Positions 20,120-29,025 of a stretch of DNA of 43,082 nucleotides are shown here, in pieces (within the stretch, counting starts at the first letter, position 1; each line of letters opens with the position of its first letter). A program made the translations under genes and the position numbers. This DNA comes from an uncultured Bartonella sp. (lineage in GTDB: Bacteria; Pseudomonadota; Alphaproteobacteria; Rhizobiales; Rhizobiaceae). The notes under the pieces were generated by a model, which did no database searches, had not been told where the DNA came from, and saw nothing but the letters and a program-made list of their open reading frames with translations. The stretch is taken from assembly GCF_945285465.1 (NCBI RefSeq), contig NZ_CALYQK010000012.1, positions 1 to 43,082 of the forward strand, written 5' to 3'.

Positions 20120-21358
20120 TTAAAAAGACAGCTTTTTATCTTCGTTCCCTTCGCGAATATGCGTTGGCAAGCCCATTTCATCAAGCCATTTCAAGAATGG
20201 CTCTGGCGGTAGCTCCTCGACATTGACCATTGTTTTGACATCCCATTGACCAAGGGCAACGAGAATGGCTGCGGCAACAGCCGGAACACCGGCCGTATAA
20301 GAAATACCTTGCGAACCGGTTTCATTATAGGCCTGCTTATGGTCGGCAACATTATAAATGAATAATTCGCGTTTTTTACCGTCTTTTTCACCTTTAACTA
20401 GGTCGCCTATACAGGTTTTACCGCTATATTCGGCCGCAAGTGAAGAAGGATCAGGCAGAACAGCTTTGACGACTTTTAACGGAACAACGTCCAATCCTTC
20501 AGCTGTTTTTACCGGCTGCTCCGATAATAGGCCAAGATTCTTCAATACATTGAAAACGGTAATGTAGCGTTCGCCGAAGCTCATCCAGAAACGGATATTC
20601 GGCACATCCAGATTTTTCGACAAAGAATGAATTTCGTCGTGGCCCGTCATATAGGTGTTGCGCCTGCCCACTACCGGCAAATCCCATTCATGACCGATTT
20701 CAAACATTTTGTTTGAAACCCATTTGCTATTTTGCCACGACCAGACCTGACCGGTAAATTCGCGAAAGTTGATTTCGGGATCAAAATTGGTCGCAAACCA
20801 ACGCCCATGACTACCGGCATTAATGTCGATAATGTCAATATCACTTATCTTGTCAAAAAGGTTTTCATGCGCAAATGCGGCATAGGCATTGACAACACCG
20901 GGGTCAAAACCCGCACCTAAAATCGCTGTAACCTTTGCGTCTTCACATTCTTCACGGCGCGGCCACTCATAATTGGCATACCATGGTGGCGTTTCACATA
21001 TTTTTAGCGGATCTTCATGAATAGCTGTGTCAATGTAGGCTGCACCCGTTTCGATACAGGCCGACAGAACCGACATATTGAGAAAAGCCGAACCGACATT
21101 GATGACGATTTTACTCTTTGTTTTACGAATAAGATCGGCTGTCGCTTTGACATTCATCGCATCAAGGTGATGGGTTTCAAAAACGCCTTTCACTTTCATG
21201 GATTTTTTCTCTTTGACCGAAGCTATAATGGCTTCACATTTTTGCAATGTTCGGGATGCGATATGAAGATCACCGAGAATATCATTATGTTGAGCACATT
21301 TATGGGCAACAACCTGTGCCACGCCGCCTGCGCCAATGATCAGGATATTCTTTTTCAT
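20120..21358 (-). CDS. Carboxynorspermidine/carboxyspermidine synthase (saccharopine dehydrogenase family)
   Basis: NADPH-dependent reductase joining L-aspartate semialdehyde to a diamine or polyamine to make carboxy(nor)spermidine, in the aspartate-semialdehyde route to spermidine or norspermidine. The Rossmann motif IIGAGGVAQVVAHKCAQ starts at residue 6. INVGSAFLNMSVLSACIETGAAYIDTA near 113 and GAGFDPGVVNAYAAFA near 170 are characteristic of this saccharopine dehydrogenase branch. Its 412 residues fit. The neighbouring nspC, which decarboxylates the product, fixes the assignment; the preferred diamine (putrescine or diaminopropane) cannot be told from sequence. It lies 56 bases downstream of nspC. 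Confidence 0.88.
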   Translation of the reverse strand: MKKNILIIGAGGVAQVVAHKCAQHNDILGDLHIASRTLQKCEAIIASVKEKKSMKVKGVFETHHLDAMNVKATADLIRKTKSKIVINVGSAFLNMSVLSACIETGAAYIDTAIHEDPLKICETPPWYANYEWPRREECEDAKVTAILGAGFDPGVVNAYAAFAHENLFDKISDIDIIDINAGSHGRWFATNFDPEINFREFTGQVWSWQNSKWVSNKMFEIGHEWDLPVVGRRNTYMTGHDEIHSLSKNLDVPNIRFWMSFGERYITVFNVLKNLGLLSEQPVKTAEGLDVVPLKVVKAVLPDPSSLAAEYSGKTCIGDLVKGEKDGKKRELFIYNVADHKQAYNETGSQGISYTAGVPAVAAAILVALGQWDVKTMVNVEELPPEPFLKWLDEMGLPTHIREGNEDKKLSF

Positions 21359-21414
21359 TCCCGGTTTGTCTCCTAACTACTGATTTTCCATATACGTTTT
21401 TTAAAAATAATTGC

Positions 21415-22512
21415 TCAAGAAAGGCTGTCGCGATACTCTTTATACCCGAATTCACGTTGAAGATGGACGGTTCCATCCAGTTCTTTTATGGCAATTGCGG
21501 GCATATTAAGGCCATTGAACCAATTTTTCTTAACCATAGTATAACCACCCGCATCCTGAATTGACAAATGATCCCCGACTTTCAGTTTTTCAGGAAAGCG
21601 GAACGTTCCGAAAATATCGCCGGCAAGACATGATTTGCCACAAATCATAATTTCGTAAGCACCATTATTGGGGGCAATTTTCGCTTTTTCCCGATAAATG
21701 AGAAGGTCAAGCATATGCGCTTCTATGGAACTGTCAACAATAGCGAGATCTTTGCCATTATGCGTGATATCAAGAACGGTTACTTCTAAAGTTGTACTGT
21801 TGGTAATGGCTGCTTCGCCCGGCTCGAGAAAAACTTCGACACTATATGTGTCAGAAAAGCGTTTGAGCCTATCGGCAAACGCTGCCAGCGGATAATTATT
21901 GCCGGTAAAATAAATTCCGCCGCCAAGGCTGATCCATTGAACACGGTGGAAAAGATTGCCGAATTTTGTTTCAATTTTGGACAGCATTTTGTCAAACAAA
22001 TCAAAATCGCCATTTTCACAATTATAATGAATCATAAAACCGGTAATGAGTGGCAGGACAGCTTCGATTTTCAAACTGTCTGTCTCGCCCAATCGACTAA
22101 AGGGGCGCGCCGGGTCTGCAAGGTCGAAACCGGAACAACTTACTCCGGGATTTAACCGCAGGCCGCGTTCGATATTTTTTGTTTTTTCTTTGAAACGCTG
22201 CAGCTGGTTTGTCGAATTGAAAATGATTTTATCGGCATATTGAACAGCCTCGTCTATTTCATAATCGGCCCATGCTACAGAGTAACCATGAGTTTCTTTA
22301 CCGAATTTTTCGTGTCCTAAACGCAATTCATAGAGCGAAGAAGACGTTGTTCCGTCCATATAGGAAGACATAAAATCGAAAACACCCCAGCTTGCGAAGC
22401 ACTTCAAAGCGAGCAAAGATTTTGCACCCGATAGATCGCGAAGCCGGGCAATGCTTTCCATGTTACGAAAAAGTTTCGCTTTATCAATTAGATAATAGGG
22501 GGTTTGAAGCAT
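21415..22512 (-). CDS. nspC: Carboxynorspermidine/carboxyspermidine decarboxylase
   Basis: PLP-dependent fold-III decarboxylase that releases CO2 from carboxy(nor)spermidine to give norspermidine or spermidine. The PLP lysine is Lys37 in LLALKCFA. SLGGGIYF near residue 200 is the glycine-rich phosphate-binding loop, and EPGEAA near 238 and CGKSCLAGDIFG near 292 match the alanine-racemase-fold decarboxylases. Its 365 residues fit NspC and are shorter than ornithine decarboxylases. It is the first gene of a three-gene leftward unit with the synthase and the TraB/GumN gene. An inverted repeat about 100 bases upstream probably includes its promoter. Confidence 0.9.
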   Translation of the reverse strand: MLQTPYYLIDKAKLFRNMESIARLRDLSGAKSLLALKCFASWGVFDFMSSYMDGTTSSSLYELRLGHEKFGKETHGYSVAWADYEIDEAVQYADKIIFNSTNQLQRFKEKTKNIERGLRLNPGVSCSGFDLADPARPFSRLGETDSLKIEAVLPLITGFMIHYNCENGDFDLFDKMLSKIETKFGNLFHRVQWISLGGGIYFTGNNYPLAAFADRLKRFSDTYSVEVFLEPGEAAITNSTTLEVTVLDITHNGKDLAIVDSSIEAHMLDLLIYREKAKIAPNNGAYEIMICGKSCLAGDIFGTFRFPEKLKVGDHLSIQDAGGYTMVKKNWFNGLNMPAIAIKELDGTVHLQREFGYKEYRDSLS

Positions 22513-22610
22513 CGGATTTTCCTAAATAAGTGGTGCCTTTTATGATGGCGTTCAAAAATTGTGTCACATATAAAAACACAATGGTTGAAGCGCAAATATG
22601 TTCTTTATTA

Positions 22611-22659
22611 ACTATAGCAAAAAAGATAGCAGTTTTTCCTTTTTCATGTTTGCTATAGT
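22611..22659. promoter_or_regulatory. 11-bp perfect inverted repeat with divergent -10-like boxes
   Basis: ACTATAGCAAA (22611-22621) and TTTGCTATAGT (22649-22659) are exact inverted copies separated by 27 AT-rich bases. Each arm, read outward, contains TATAGT, a good -10 box: one faces BA14K (ATG 31 bases beyond the arm), the other faces nspC (ATG about 99 bases beyond). No strong -35 box is seen. It may be a shared operator-promoter or a cruciform/stem-loop element. Confidence 0.55.
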
Positions 22660-22689
22660 CTTCTCATGTCATTATGGGAAGGATTCTTA

Positions 22690-23172
22690 ATGCGTAACTT
22701 CAAGCCATGTTTCAAAATTTTGTCAGTTGTAGTGCCGTTTGCGCTTATGTCATTGTCAATTGCCAAGGCGGTCGATTTTGGAGATGGTGTTGTCGCTACC
22801 CAGGATTTTAAATCTGTTTCATCCTCTGCAGTAACAAATCAAAGTCGTGGCGAGTGGAATGGCTTTAAAGGGTATCGCCATCATCGCAGCGGCTACAAAA
22901 AACATACAGACGGCTGGTGGTATCCGGAAGCGGCATTTCAGCCCGGCGTTTCTGCCGATAACGGCAACGCAAAACCGAAAAAAACAACACATAAGCAACA
23001 AAAGGATGATGAAAAGCCGTGGCTGATTAAACCCCACGTTGATTATTGTGCGGCAAAATACAAATCCTATAAAAGATCCGACAATTCCTATCAACCACTG
23101 GAAGGCTCCCGCAAGCAGTGCCTTTCACGCTATTACAAAGGAAAAGCTCTGTCGGTTGACAGACGGCAATAA
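22690..23172 (+). CDS. BA14K-like exported protein
   Basis: Exported protein related to BA14K, an immunoreactive Brucella protein family widespread in Rhizobiales and reported to have lectin-like activity in Brucella. The ATG at 22690, with AAGGA 6 bases before it, gives 160 residues. Residues 1 to about 29 form a signal peptide ending in SIAKA. The middle is rich in His, Lys, Tyr and Trp. The C-terminal BA14K motif begins around residue 118 and includes DYCAAKYKSYKRSDNSYQP and RKQCLSRY, with the two conserved cysteines. The mature protein is strongly basic. It is monocistronic, with its own terminator. Confidence 0.8.
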   Translation: MRNFKPCFKILSVVVPFALMSLSIAKAVDFGDGVVATQDFKSVSSSAVTNQSRGEWNGFKGYRHHRSGYKKHTDGWWYPEAAFQPGVSADNGNAKPKKTTHKQQKDDEKPWLIKPHVDYCAAKYKSYKRSDNSYQPLEGSRKQCLSRYYKGKALSVDRRQ

Positions 23173-23179
23173 GAGCAGG

Positions 23180-23210
23180 AGCACAACCGGCAAAAGGTTG
23201 TGCTTTATAT
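23180..23210 (+). terminator. Terminator after the BA14K gene
   Basis: AGCACAACC (23180-23188) and GGTTGTGCT (23196-23204) form a perfect 9-bp stem with a 7-base loop, followed by TTATAT. The stem is strong, the T-tract mediocre. It begins 7 bases after the stop codon. Confidence 0.75.
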
Positions 23211-23380
23211 AAAGTCGGCTATTTTTCTGGTTTAAAAACCAAAATTTTCTTACGTTAAACTTTTGAAAAGGCTTGCATCCTATGATGATAGCCATCCAAT
23301 ATAAATTATGGATAAAACCGATTCATTTTCGGTGAGTGGACATATGACGAGGCTGCAAAAAACGGGATGGTGTGTAGACA

Positions 23381-26302
23381 ATGACAACACGGGAAGCAAT
23401 GTTGATATTGCTGGTAATACTTCCCTTTGTTGGTAGTGCCATTATCGGTTTTTTTCGTTCTACAGCAAAAAATAATGAAGCATGGTTTGTCGGAGCAATA
23501 GCTCTATTGGCACTTTTATGCACAATTATGCTTTATCCGGCAATTGTGGCAGACAATATAATCAGGCTTGATATTGTCTGGTTGCCGCAATGGGGGCTAA
23601 ATCTGACATTGCGGATGGATGGTTTTTCCTGGCTGTTTTCGCTTCTCATTACCGGCATTGGCCTTCTTGTCGTTGTCTATGCGCGCTATTATATGGATCC
23701 GGCCGATCCGGTACCGCGTTTCTTTTCGTTTTTGCTGGCTTTTATGGGCTCGATGCTTGGTATGGTGTTATCGGGCAACATCGTGCTTCTGGTTATTTTC
23801 TGGGAACTGACCAGCATTTTTTCATTTTTATTAATTGGCTATTGGTACCACAATGTCAGTGCGCGCGACGGTGCGCGCATGGCCTTGACCGTTACCGGCC
23901 TGGGTGGTTTTGCACTTCTCGTCGGTATGTTGATTATCGGCCATATTGTCGGAAGCTATGACCTTGATGTAGTGTTACAATCGGGAAATATCATCAAGGC
24001 AAGTCCACTTTATTTGCCTGCTCTTATCTGTTTTTTGTTAGGGGCACTTACAAAAAGCGCACAATTTCCGTTTCATTTCTGGCTGCCCAATGCCATGGCC
24101 GCACCAACACCGGTGTCCGCCTATCTTCATTCGGCAACAATGGTGAAAGCCGGTGTTTTTCTTATGGTAAGGTTCTGGCCGGTTTTAGCCGGAACGGAAG
24201 CATGGTTCTGGATTATCGGTTTGGCCGGTTTAACAACCTTGTTGATCGGTGCGTATTTTGCCATGTTCCAGCAAGACCTTAAAGGCCTTCTTGCCTATTC
24301 GACCATCAGCCATCTCGGGTTGATTACGACACTTCTCAGTCTGGCAAGCCCGTTAGCCTGTGTTGCCGCTATTTTTCATATGGTCAATCACGCTATTTTC
24401 AAAGCATCGCTGTTTATGGCCGCAGGTATTATTGACCATGAGAGCGGCACCCGTGACATGCGCAAATTATCGGGTCTTTTTCGCTATATGCCTTTTACCG
24501 GAACGCTTGCCCTTGTTGCAAGTGCGGCTATGGCCGGGGTGCCGCTTCTCAACGGTTTCCTGTCAAAGGAAATGTTTTTTGCCGAAGCGGTCGAAGTTCA
24601 CGTCGAATCATGGCTTGACAGAATCACTCCCTATATTGCGACATTGGCCGGTCTTTTAAGCGTTACCTATTCGGTGCGGTTTATTCACGGAGTGTTTTTC
24701 GGTGCCAAATCGCAAGATCTTCCTAAAATTCCCCATGAGCCGCCGCATTTTATGCGCTTTCCGATCGAGCTTTTGGTGTTTTTATGTCTGCTTATCGGTA
24801 TTTTTCCCAATTTTGCTATTGGCAGAATACTTGAAACCGCAGTCTATGCTATTTTAGGACATGCAACACCCAATTATGACCTCGCATTATGGCATGGCTT
24901 CAACGCACCTTTGGTTATGAGTTTGATCGCACTTTTTGGCGGTTTTTTACTTTATATCGTTATCGGCAAATATTTGAAAACTCTTGAAGGTGGGCCGCCA
25001 TATTTCCGTCATTTGAAGGGCCAACGTATCTTTGAGCGTGTGCTTGTGACAATTTCATGGAAATGGGCGCGTACCGGCGAAGCTTTTCTTTCCACCCGGC
25101 GCTTGCAGGTCGAACTTCGCTGGATTGTTCTTGCCCCTGTCGCCGTTATAGCATTATTAATTTATCAAAATGGTGCCATATCGGCCGGACCATTGCCACT
25201 TTTTCCGCTTGATCTGCCTTTTGCTATCATCTGGTTGATCGGCTGCGTTTGTGCGGTACTTGTGGCATGGCAGGCCAAGTTTCACCGTTTCGTCTCGCTC
25301 ATGCTCTTGGGTGTTGCCGGTCTGATGACGTGTGCGACATTCCTGTGGCTGTCGGCTCCCGATCTGGCTCTCACACAACTGGTGGTTGAAGTTGTGACGA
25401 CAGTTTTATTGGTTCTGGGCTTGCGATGGTTGCCCAAACGGCTTCAAGATCCTGATCCGGTGCCTGCCGGTTTCTCACCATGGCTGCGTCGTGGTCGTGA
25501 TTTGTTCATTGCCATAATAGGCGGTGGTGGTTTGGCATGGTTGTCCTTTGTCGTTATGACCCGGCCGCAAGGCACAACAATTGCGGATTTTTTCTTGACC
25601 CACGCTTATTCGGATGCAGGCGGGCGAAATGTAGTCAACGTGCTTCTTGTTGACTTTCGCGGTTTTGATACAATGGGTGAAATAACGGTGTTGGGTATTG
25701 TTGCCCTGACGGTTTTTGCCCTATTGCGACGCTTCCGTCCAGCGATCGAAAGTATTGCAGCACCACCTCAACAGCGGGTACAATCGGCTTTTGACGAGGC
25801 CCAGCCCGATCGCGAAGTCGGTGATACAGTTTCTGATTATCTCGTTATACCTCGCATTATCATGCATTGGCTTTTTCCGGTCATTATGGCTTTTGCGGTC
25901 TATCTTTTCATGCGTGGACACGATTTGCCCGGCGGTGGTTTTGCCGGCGGCGTTGCCATGGCTATCGGTTTCATTTTGCAATATGTCGCATCGGGAACGC
26001 GCTGGGTGGAAAGCCATTTGACGGTTTTGCCGCTACGCTGGATAGGCTTCGGCATTCTTGTTTCGCTTTTGACCGGCGTCGGTTCATGGTTTTTTGGTTT
26101 TCCGTTTCTTACTTCCTATTTCCAATATACAAATATTCCTTTTATCGGCAAAATGCCGACAGCGACAGCTATGGTGTTCGATCTTGGTGTTTTTTCACTT
26201 GTGGTTGGCGCGACCGTTCTTATGTTGATAGCAATTGCCCACCAATCCATTCGTCATTATCGTGTTGTGAAAAAGCCGAATGCCAAAGAGGAGGAACATT
26301 AA
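23381..26302 (+). CDS. mrpA: Mrp Na+(K+)/H+ antiporter, fused subunits A and B
   Basis: Largest subunit of the multi-subunit cation/proton antiporter (Mrp, Mnh; PhaAB in rhizobia), related to complex I subunit NuoL. The 973 residues contain the proton-channel antiporter domain with Glu142 (FWELTS) and Lys225 (LTKSAQFPFHFWLP). The MbhD-like pair of helices is near 633-686 (SAPDLALTQLVVEVV). A C-terminal MrpB domain follows at about 825-950 (FMRGHDLPGGGFAGG), so no separate mrpB is needed. The start is the ATG at 23381; its ribosome-binding site is poor, and an in-frame ATG at 23399 is possible. The stop overlaps mrpC by one base. Confidence 0.95.
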   Translation: MTTREAMLILLVILPFVGSAIIGFFRSTAKNNEAWFVGAIALLALLCTIMLYPAIVADNIIRLDIVWLPQWGLNLTLRMDGFSWLFSLLITGIGLLVVVYARYYMDPADPVPRFFSFLLAFMGSMLGMVLSGNIVLLVIFWELTSIFSFLLIGYWYHNVSARDGARMALTVTGLGGFALLVGMLIIGHIVGSYDLDVVLQSGNIIKASPLYLPALICFLLGALTKSAQFPFHFWLPNAMAAPTPVSAYLHSATMVKAGVFLMVRFWPVLAGTEAWFWIIGLAGLTTLLIGAYFAMFQQDLKGLLAYSTISHLGLITTLLSLASPLACVAAIFHMVNHAIFKASLFMAAGIIDHESGTRDMRKLSGLFRYMPFTGTLALVASAAMAGVPLLNGFLSKEMFFAEAVEVHVESWLDRITPYIATLAGLLSVTYSVRFIHGVFFGAKSQDLPKIPHEPPHFMRFPIELLVFLCLLIGIFPNFAIGRILETAVYAILGHATPNYDLALWHGFNAPLVMSLIALFGGFLLYIVIGKYLKTLEGGPPYFRHLKGQRIFERVLVTISWKWARTGEAFLSTRRLQVELRWIVLAPVAVIALLIYQNGAISAGPLPLFPLDLPFAIIWLIGCVCAVLVAWQAKFHRFVSLMLLGVAGLMTCATFLWLSAPDLALTQLVVEVVTTVLLVLGLRWLPKRLQDPDPVPAGFSPWLRRGRDLFIAIIGGGGLAWLSFVVMTRPQGTTIADFFLTHAYSDAGGRNVVNVLLVDFRGFDTMGEITVLGIVALTVFALLRRFRPAIESIAAPPQQRVQSAFDEAQPDREVGDTVSDYLVIPRIIMHWLFPVIMAFAVYLFMRGHDLPGGGFAGGVAMAIGFILQYVASGTRWVESHLTVLPLRWIGFGILVSLLTGVGSWFFGFPFLTSYFQYTNIPFIGKMPTATAMVFDLGVFSLVVGATVLMLIAIAHQSIRHYRVVKKPNAKEEEH

Positions 26303-26643
26303 TGGAAATTGTTCTGTCTCTGGGTATAGGAGTATTCGCCGGTTCCGGCATTTGGCTCATTTTGCGCCCGCGAACCTATCAGGTCATTCTCGGCCTTTCG
26401 CTTATTTCTTATGCCGTTAATCTATTTATTTTTTCAATGGCGCGCCCACGGTCGAATGCCGCACCGATCGTTGACCCGTCAAATCCCATTAATCCGGCCA
26501 ATTATGCCGACCCGGTGCCGCAAGCGCTGGTATTGACGGCTATTGTCATCGGTTTTGCAACGACAGCGCTATTTCTGGTGATCTTGCTTGTTTCGCGCGG
26601 TCTTACCGGTTCCGACCATGTTGATGGAAGGGAGAATAAATGA
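26302..26643 (+). CDS. mrpC: Mrp antiporter subunit C
   Basis: NuoK-like subunit C of the Mrp antiporter, 113 residues with three membrane segments (about 4-20, 25-45 and 72-95). The conserved GLSLISYAVNLFIFS near residue 32 and DPVPQALVLTAIVIGFATTAL near 70 are the MrpC/NuoK signature. The ATG at 26302 shares its A with the mrpA TAA stop. GAGGAGG just upstream, inside mrpA, is its ribosome-binding site. A much longer frame upstream is only a shadow of mrpA. It overlaps mrpD by 4 bases. Confidence 0.94.
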   Translation: MEIVLSLGIGVFAGSGIWLILRPRTYQVILGLSLISYAVNLFIFSMARPRSNAAPIVDPSNPINPANYADPVPQALVLTAIVIGFATTALFLVILLVSRGLTGSDHVDGRENK

Positions 26644-28265
26644 TCGACAGTTTTCTCCACCATCTCATAATTATGCCTATCCTGCTTCCTATTGCGACAG
26701 GTGCCGTTTTACTCTTTTATGACGAGAGATTTCGGCGTTTGAAATTATGGGTCAGTTTAACGTCTATCGGCCTTCTTATTCTGATTGCTATGGGACTGAT
26801 CGATCGTGCAATTGTCATTTCTCCGAAAGCCGAAGTTTATTCTCTTGGCAATTGGCCGGCACCTTTCGGTATCACCTTGGTACTTGACCGGTTAAGCGCA
26901 GTGATGGTGTTTCTGGCAAGCATTCTTGGAGCCGCTTCGCTGGTATTTTCAGCAGCCCATTGGCATAAAGCTGGCCCCCATTTCCATTCTCTCATGCAAT
27001 TCATGCTCGCTGGCGTTAATGGCGCATTCTTGACGGGTGATCTTTTTAATCTGTTTGTTTTTTTTGAAGTGATGTTGACGGCTTCTTATGCTCTTGCCCT
27101 TCATGGCAGCGGGCAAGCAAAAGTGCGGGCGGGAATGCATTATGTGGTCGTCAACCTTATTGCTTCATCATTTTTTCTTATTGGTGCGGCACTTATCTAT
27201 GGCGTGACCGGCACACTCAACATGGCCGATCTGGCATTAAAACTGGCTCGATTGGGCGCGCAAGACCGTATTGTTTTTGAAGCAGGCGCCGCTTTTCTGG
27301 GCATTGCATTTGTCGTCAAAGCCGGTATGTGGCCACTCAATTTCTGGCTCGTACCCGCATATAGTGCCGCGGCCGCACCGGTGGGTGCTTCTTTTGCCAT
27401 TTTAAGCAAAGTCGGAATTTATGTTGTGTTAAGACTGACATTGCTGGTTTTTGGCTCATCGAGTGGCAATTTGGCCGGTTTTGGCAATGATGTTTTGTTC
27501 TATGGCGGGCTGGCTACATTGATTTTCGGGTTTATTGGTGTTCTTGCCAGTCAGGCATTGGGGCGACTTGCCTCTTATTGTGTACTTGTGTCATCGGGCA
27601 CATTACTTGCCGCCATTGGTACCGGAAACGCCTCGCTTACGGCAGGTGCACTATTTTATATTGTTTCTTCGACCCTGTCTTTGGCGGCTTTTTTTCTGCT
27701 TGTCGAGCTTGTCGAACGCAGCCAGGATACGGCCGCCAATGTTTTGGCAGTCACAATGGAAGTCTATGGCGAAGATGAAGAGGAGGAAGAAGATGAAGTC
27801 GGAACCTACCTTCCGGCAACCATCGCCATTCTCGGTGCCTGTTTCGGCATTTCGGCAATTCTTATCATCGGCATGCCACCATTTTCGGGCTTTGTTGCAA
27901 AATTTATGATGATTACCGGCGTCTTCAACCCGAATGGTCTTGATGCCGACCGTTATATGCCGGCACTGCGCGATTGGGTTTTCGTTACATTTGTGATTCT
28001 TTCCGGTTTTGCGGCGCTGATTTCTATGACGAGAACCGGCATTCGTACGTTTTGGGCATCAATTGAAGGCAAGGTGCCACGGGTGCAGATTATCGAGTTT
28101 GCTCCTGTTGCCGGGCTTCTTGCTTTATGTCTGGTTTTGACAATTGCTGCCGGTCCTGTTGCCAATTATATGGCCCGGGCGGCAGATGAATTACATCATC
28201 CGAAAAATTATATTAGCAGTGTTTTGCCAGATAAAATTATTGACGTGAAAGGAACAGCGAGATGA
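26640..28265 (+). CDS. mrpD: Mrp antiporter subunit D
   Basis: NuoM/N-like antiporter subunit of 541 residues with about 14 membrane segments. The proton-path residues are visible: Glu143 in FEVMLTASYAL and Lys227 in VKAGMWPLNFWLVPAYSAAAAPVGA. An unusual acidic run of nine Asp/Glu (EDEEEEEDE) near residue 380 lies in a loop before the helix ATIAILGACFGISA; other rhizobial PhaD proteins have, to my recollection, a milder version. The start overlaps mrpC and the end overlaps mrpE, each by 4 bases. Confidence 0.94.
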   Translation: MIDSFLHHLIIMPILLPIATGAVLLFYDERFRRLKLWVSLTSIGLLILIAMGLIDRAIVISPKAEVYSLGNWPAPFGITLVLDRLSAVMVFLASILGAASLVFSAAHWHKAGPHFHSLMQFMLAGVNGAFLTGDLFNLFVFFEVMLTASYALALHGSGQAKVRAGMHYVVVNLIASSFFLIGAALIYGVTGTLNMADLALKLARLGAQDRIVFEAGAAFLGIAFVVKAGMWPLNFWLVPAYSAAAAPVGASFAILSKVGIYVVLRLTLLVFGSSSGNLAGFGNDVLFYGGLATLIFGFIGVLASQALGRLASYCVLVSSGTLLAAIGTGNASLTAGALFYIVSSTLSLAAFFLLVELVERSQDTAANVLAVTMEVYGEDEEEEEDEVGTYLPATIAILGACFGISAILIIGMPPFSGFVAKFMMITGVFNPNGLDADRYMPALRDWVFVTFVILSGFAALISMTRTGIRTFWASIEGKVPRVQIIEFAPVAGLLALCLVLTIAAGPVANYMARAADELHHPKNYISSVLPDKIIDVKGTAR

Positions 28266-28747
28266 CACGTATCATTCCCTATCCGCTTTTGACACTTTCA
28301 CTCCTTGTTATGTGGATGATCCTGAATGGCTTTAGCATCGGACAAGGTTTGATTGGCCTTGTTGTCGGGCTTGCCGGTGGCTTTTTGATGCGGCTTTTGA
28401 AACCCGAAAAAGTGCATATTCATAGTTGGATTGCCGTCGTCCGGTTAACTTTTAGGGTATGTATCGATATAACATTGTCGAACCTTGCTGTTGCCCGTTA
28501 TATTCTGTTTGGCGGAGTAAAGAAAAAAAAGTCCGGTTTTATTACTGTGCCACTTGAACTGAAAAGTCATACCGGTCTTGCTGTTTTGTCATGTATTATG
28601 ACCGCAACACCGGGGACGGCGTGGATTGCCTATAACAGCAAAAATAGTGATCTTCTTGTCCATATTCTTGATTTTGTTGATGAAAACTATTGGCAGCAAT
28701 TCATTAAAAATCGTTATGAAAGCTTACTTCTGGAGATATTTCAATGA
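28262..28747 (+). CDS. mrpE: Mrp antiporter subunit E
   Basis: Small subunit E (161 residues), needed for assembly or full activity of the Mrp complex. It has two or three N-terminal membrane segments (about 8-28, 30-45 and 55-75). The family region VPLELKSHTGLAVLSCIMTATPGTAWIAY lies at about 96-124 and is followed by a soluble tail. Overlaps of 4 bases with mrpD and mrpF show translational coupling. Confidence 0.93.
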   Translation: MTRIIPYPLLTLSLLVMWMILNGFSIGQGLIGLVVGLAGGFLMRLLKPEKVHIHSWIAVVRLTFRVCIDITLSNLAVARYILFGGVKKKKSGFITVPLELKSHTGLAVLSCIMTATPGTAWIAYNSKNSDLLVHILDFVDENYWQQFIKNRYESLLLEIFQ

Positions 28748-29025
28748 GTATCGTCATACTTTATTGGGGCATCAATATTTCACAACTATTTTTAGGGATA
28801 GTGATGATTTTGGCATTTCTGCGCCTTGCAAAAGGCCCGCGCGCGCAAGACCGGATTGTTGGTCTTGATGCGCTCTACATTGCTACAATGATGCTATTTG
28901 TAACCTTCGGTATGCGCTCGGGAACGATAGTTTATTTTGATTCTGCTTTGGTCATTGGCCTTCTCGGTTTTGTTTCGAGTGCTGCTCTGGCCAAATTTCT
29001 TATGCGCGGGGAAGTGATCGAATGA
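28744..29025 (+). CDS. mrpF: Mrp antiporter subunit F
   Basis: Subunit F of the Mrp antiporter, 93 residues and three membrane segments. The loop LAKGPRAQDRIVGLDAL (about 28-44) is the family signature, with the conserved R-x-x-x-x-D-R and D-A-L positions. F-subunits of Bacillus Mrp have been linked to bile-salt efflux. It overlaps mrpE and mrpG by 4 bases each. Confidence 0.93.
   Translation: MSIVILYWGINISQLFLGIVMILAFLRLAKGPRAQDRIVGLDALYIATMMLFVTFGMRSGTIVYFDSALVIGLLGFVSSAALAKFLMRGEVIE

Noticed and set aside
25867-26643. 258-codon frame covering mrpC
   Set aside because: Its upstream two thirds are an out-of-frame shadow of mrpA; only the part from 26302 is mrpC.
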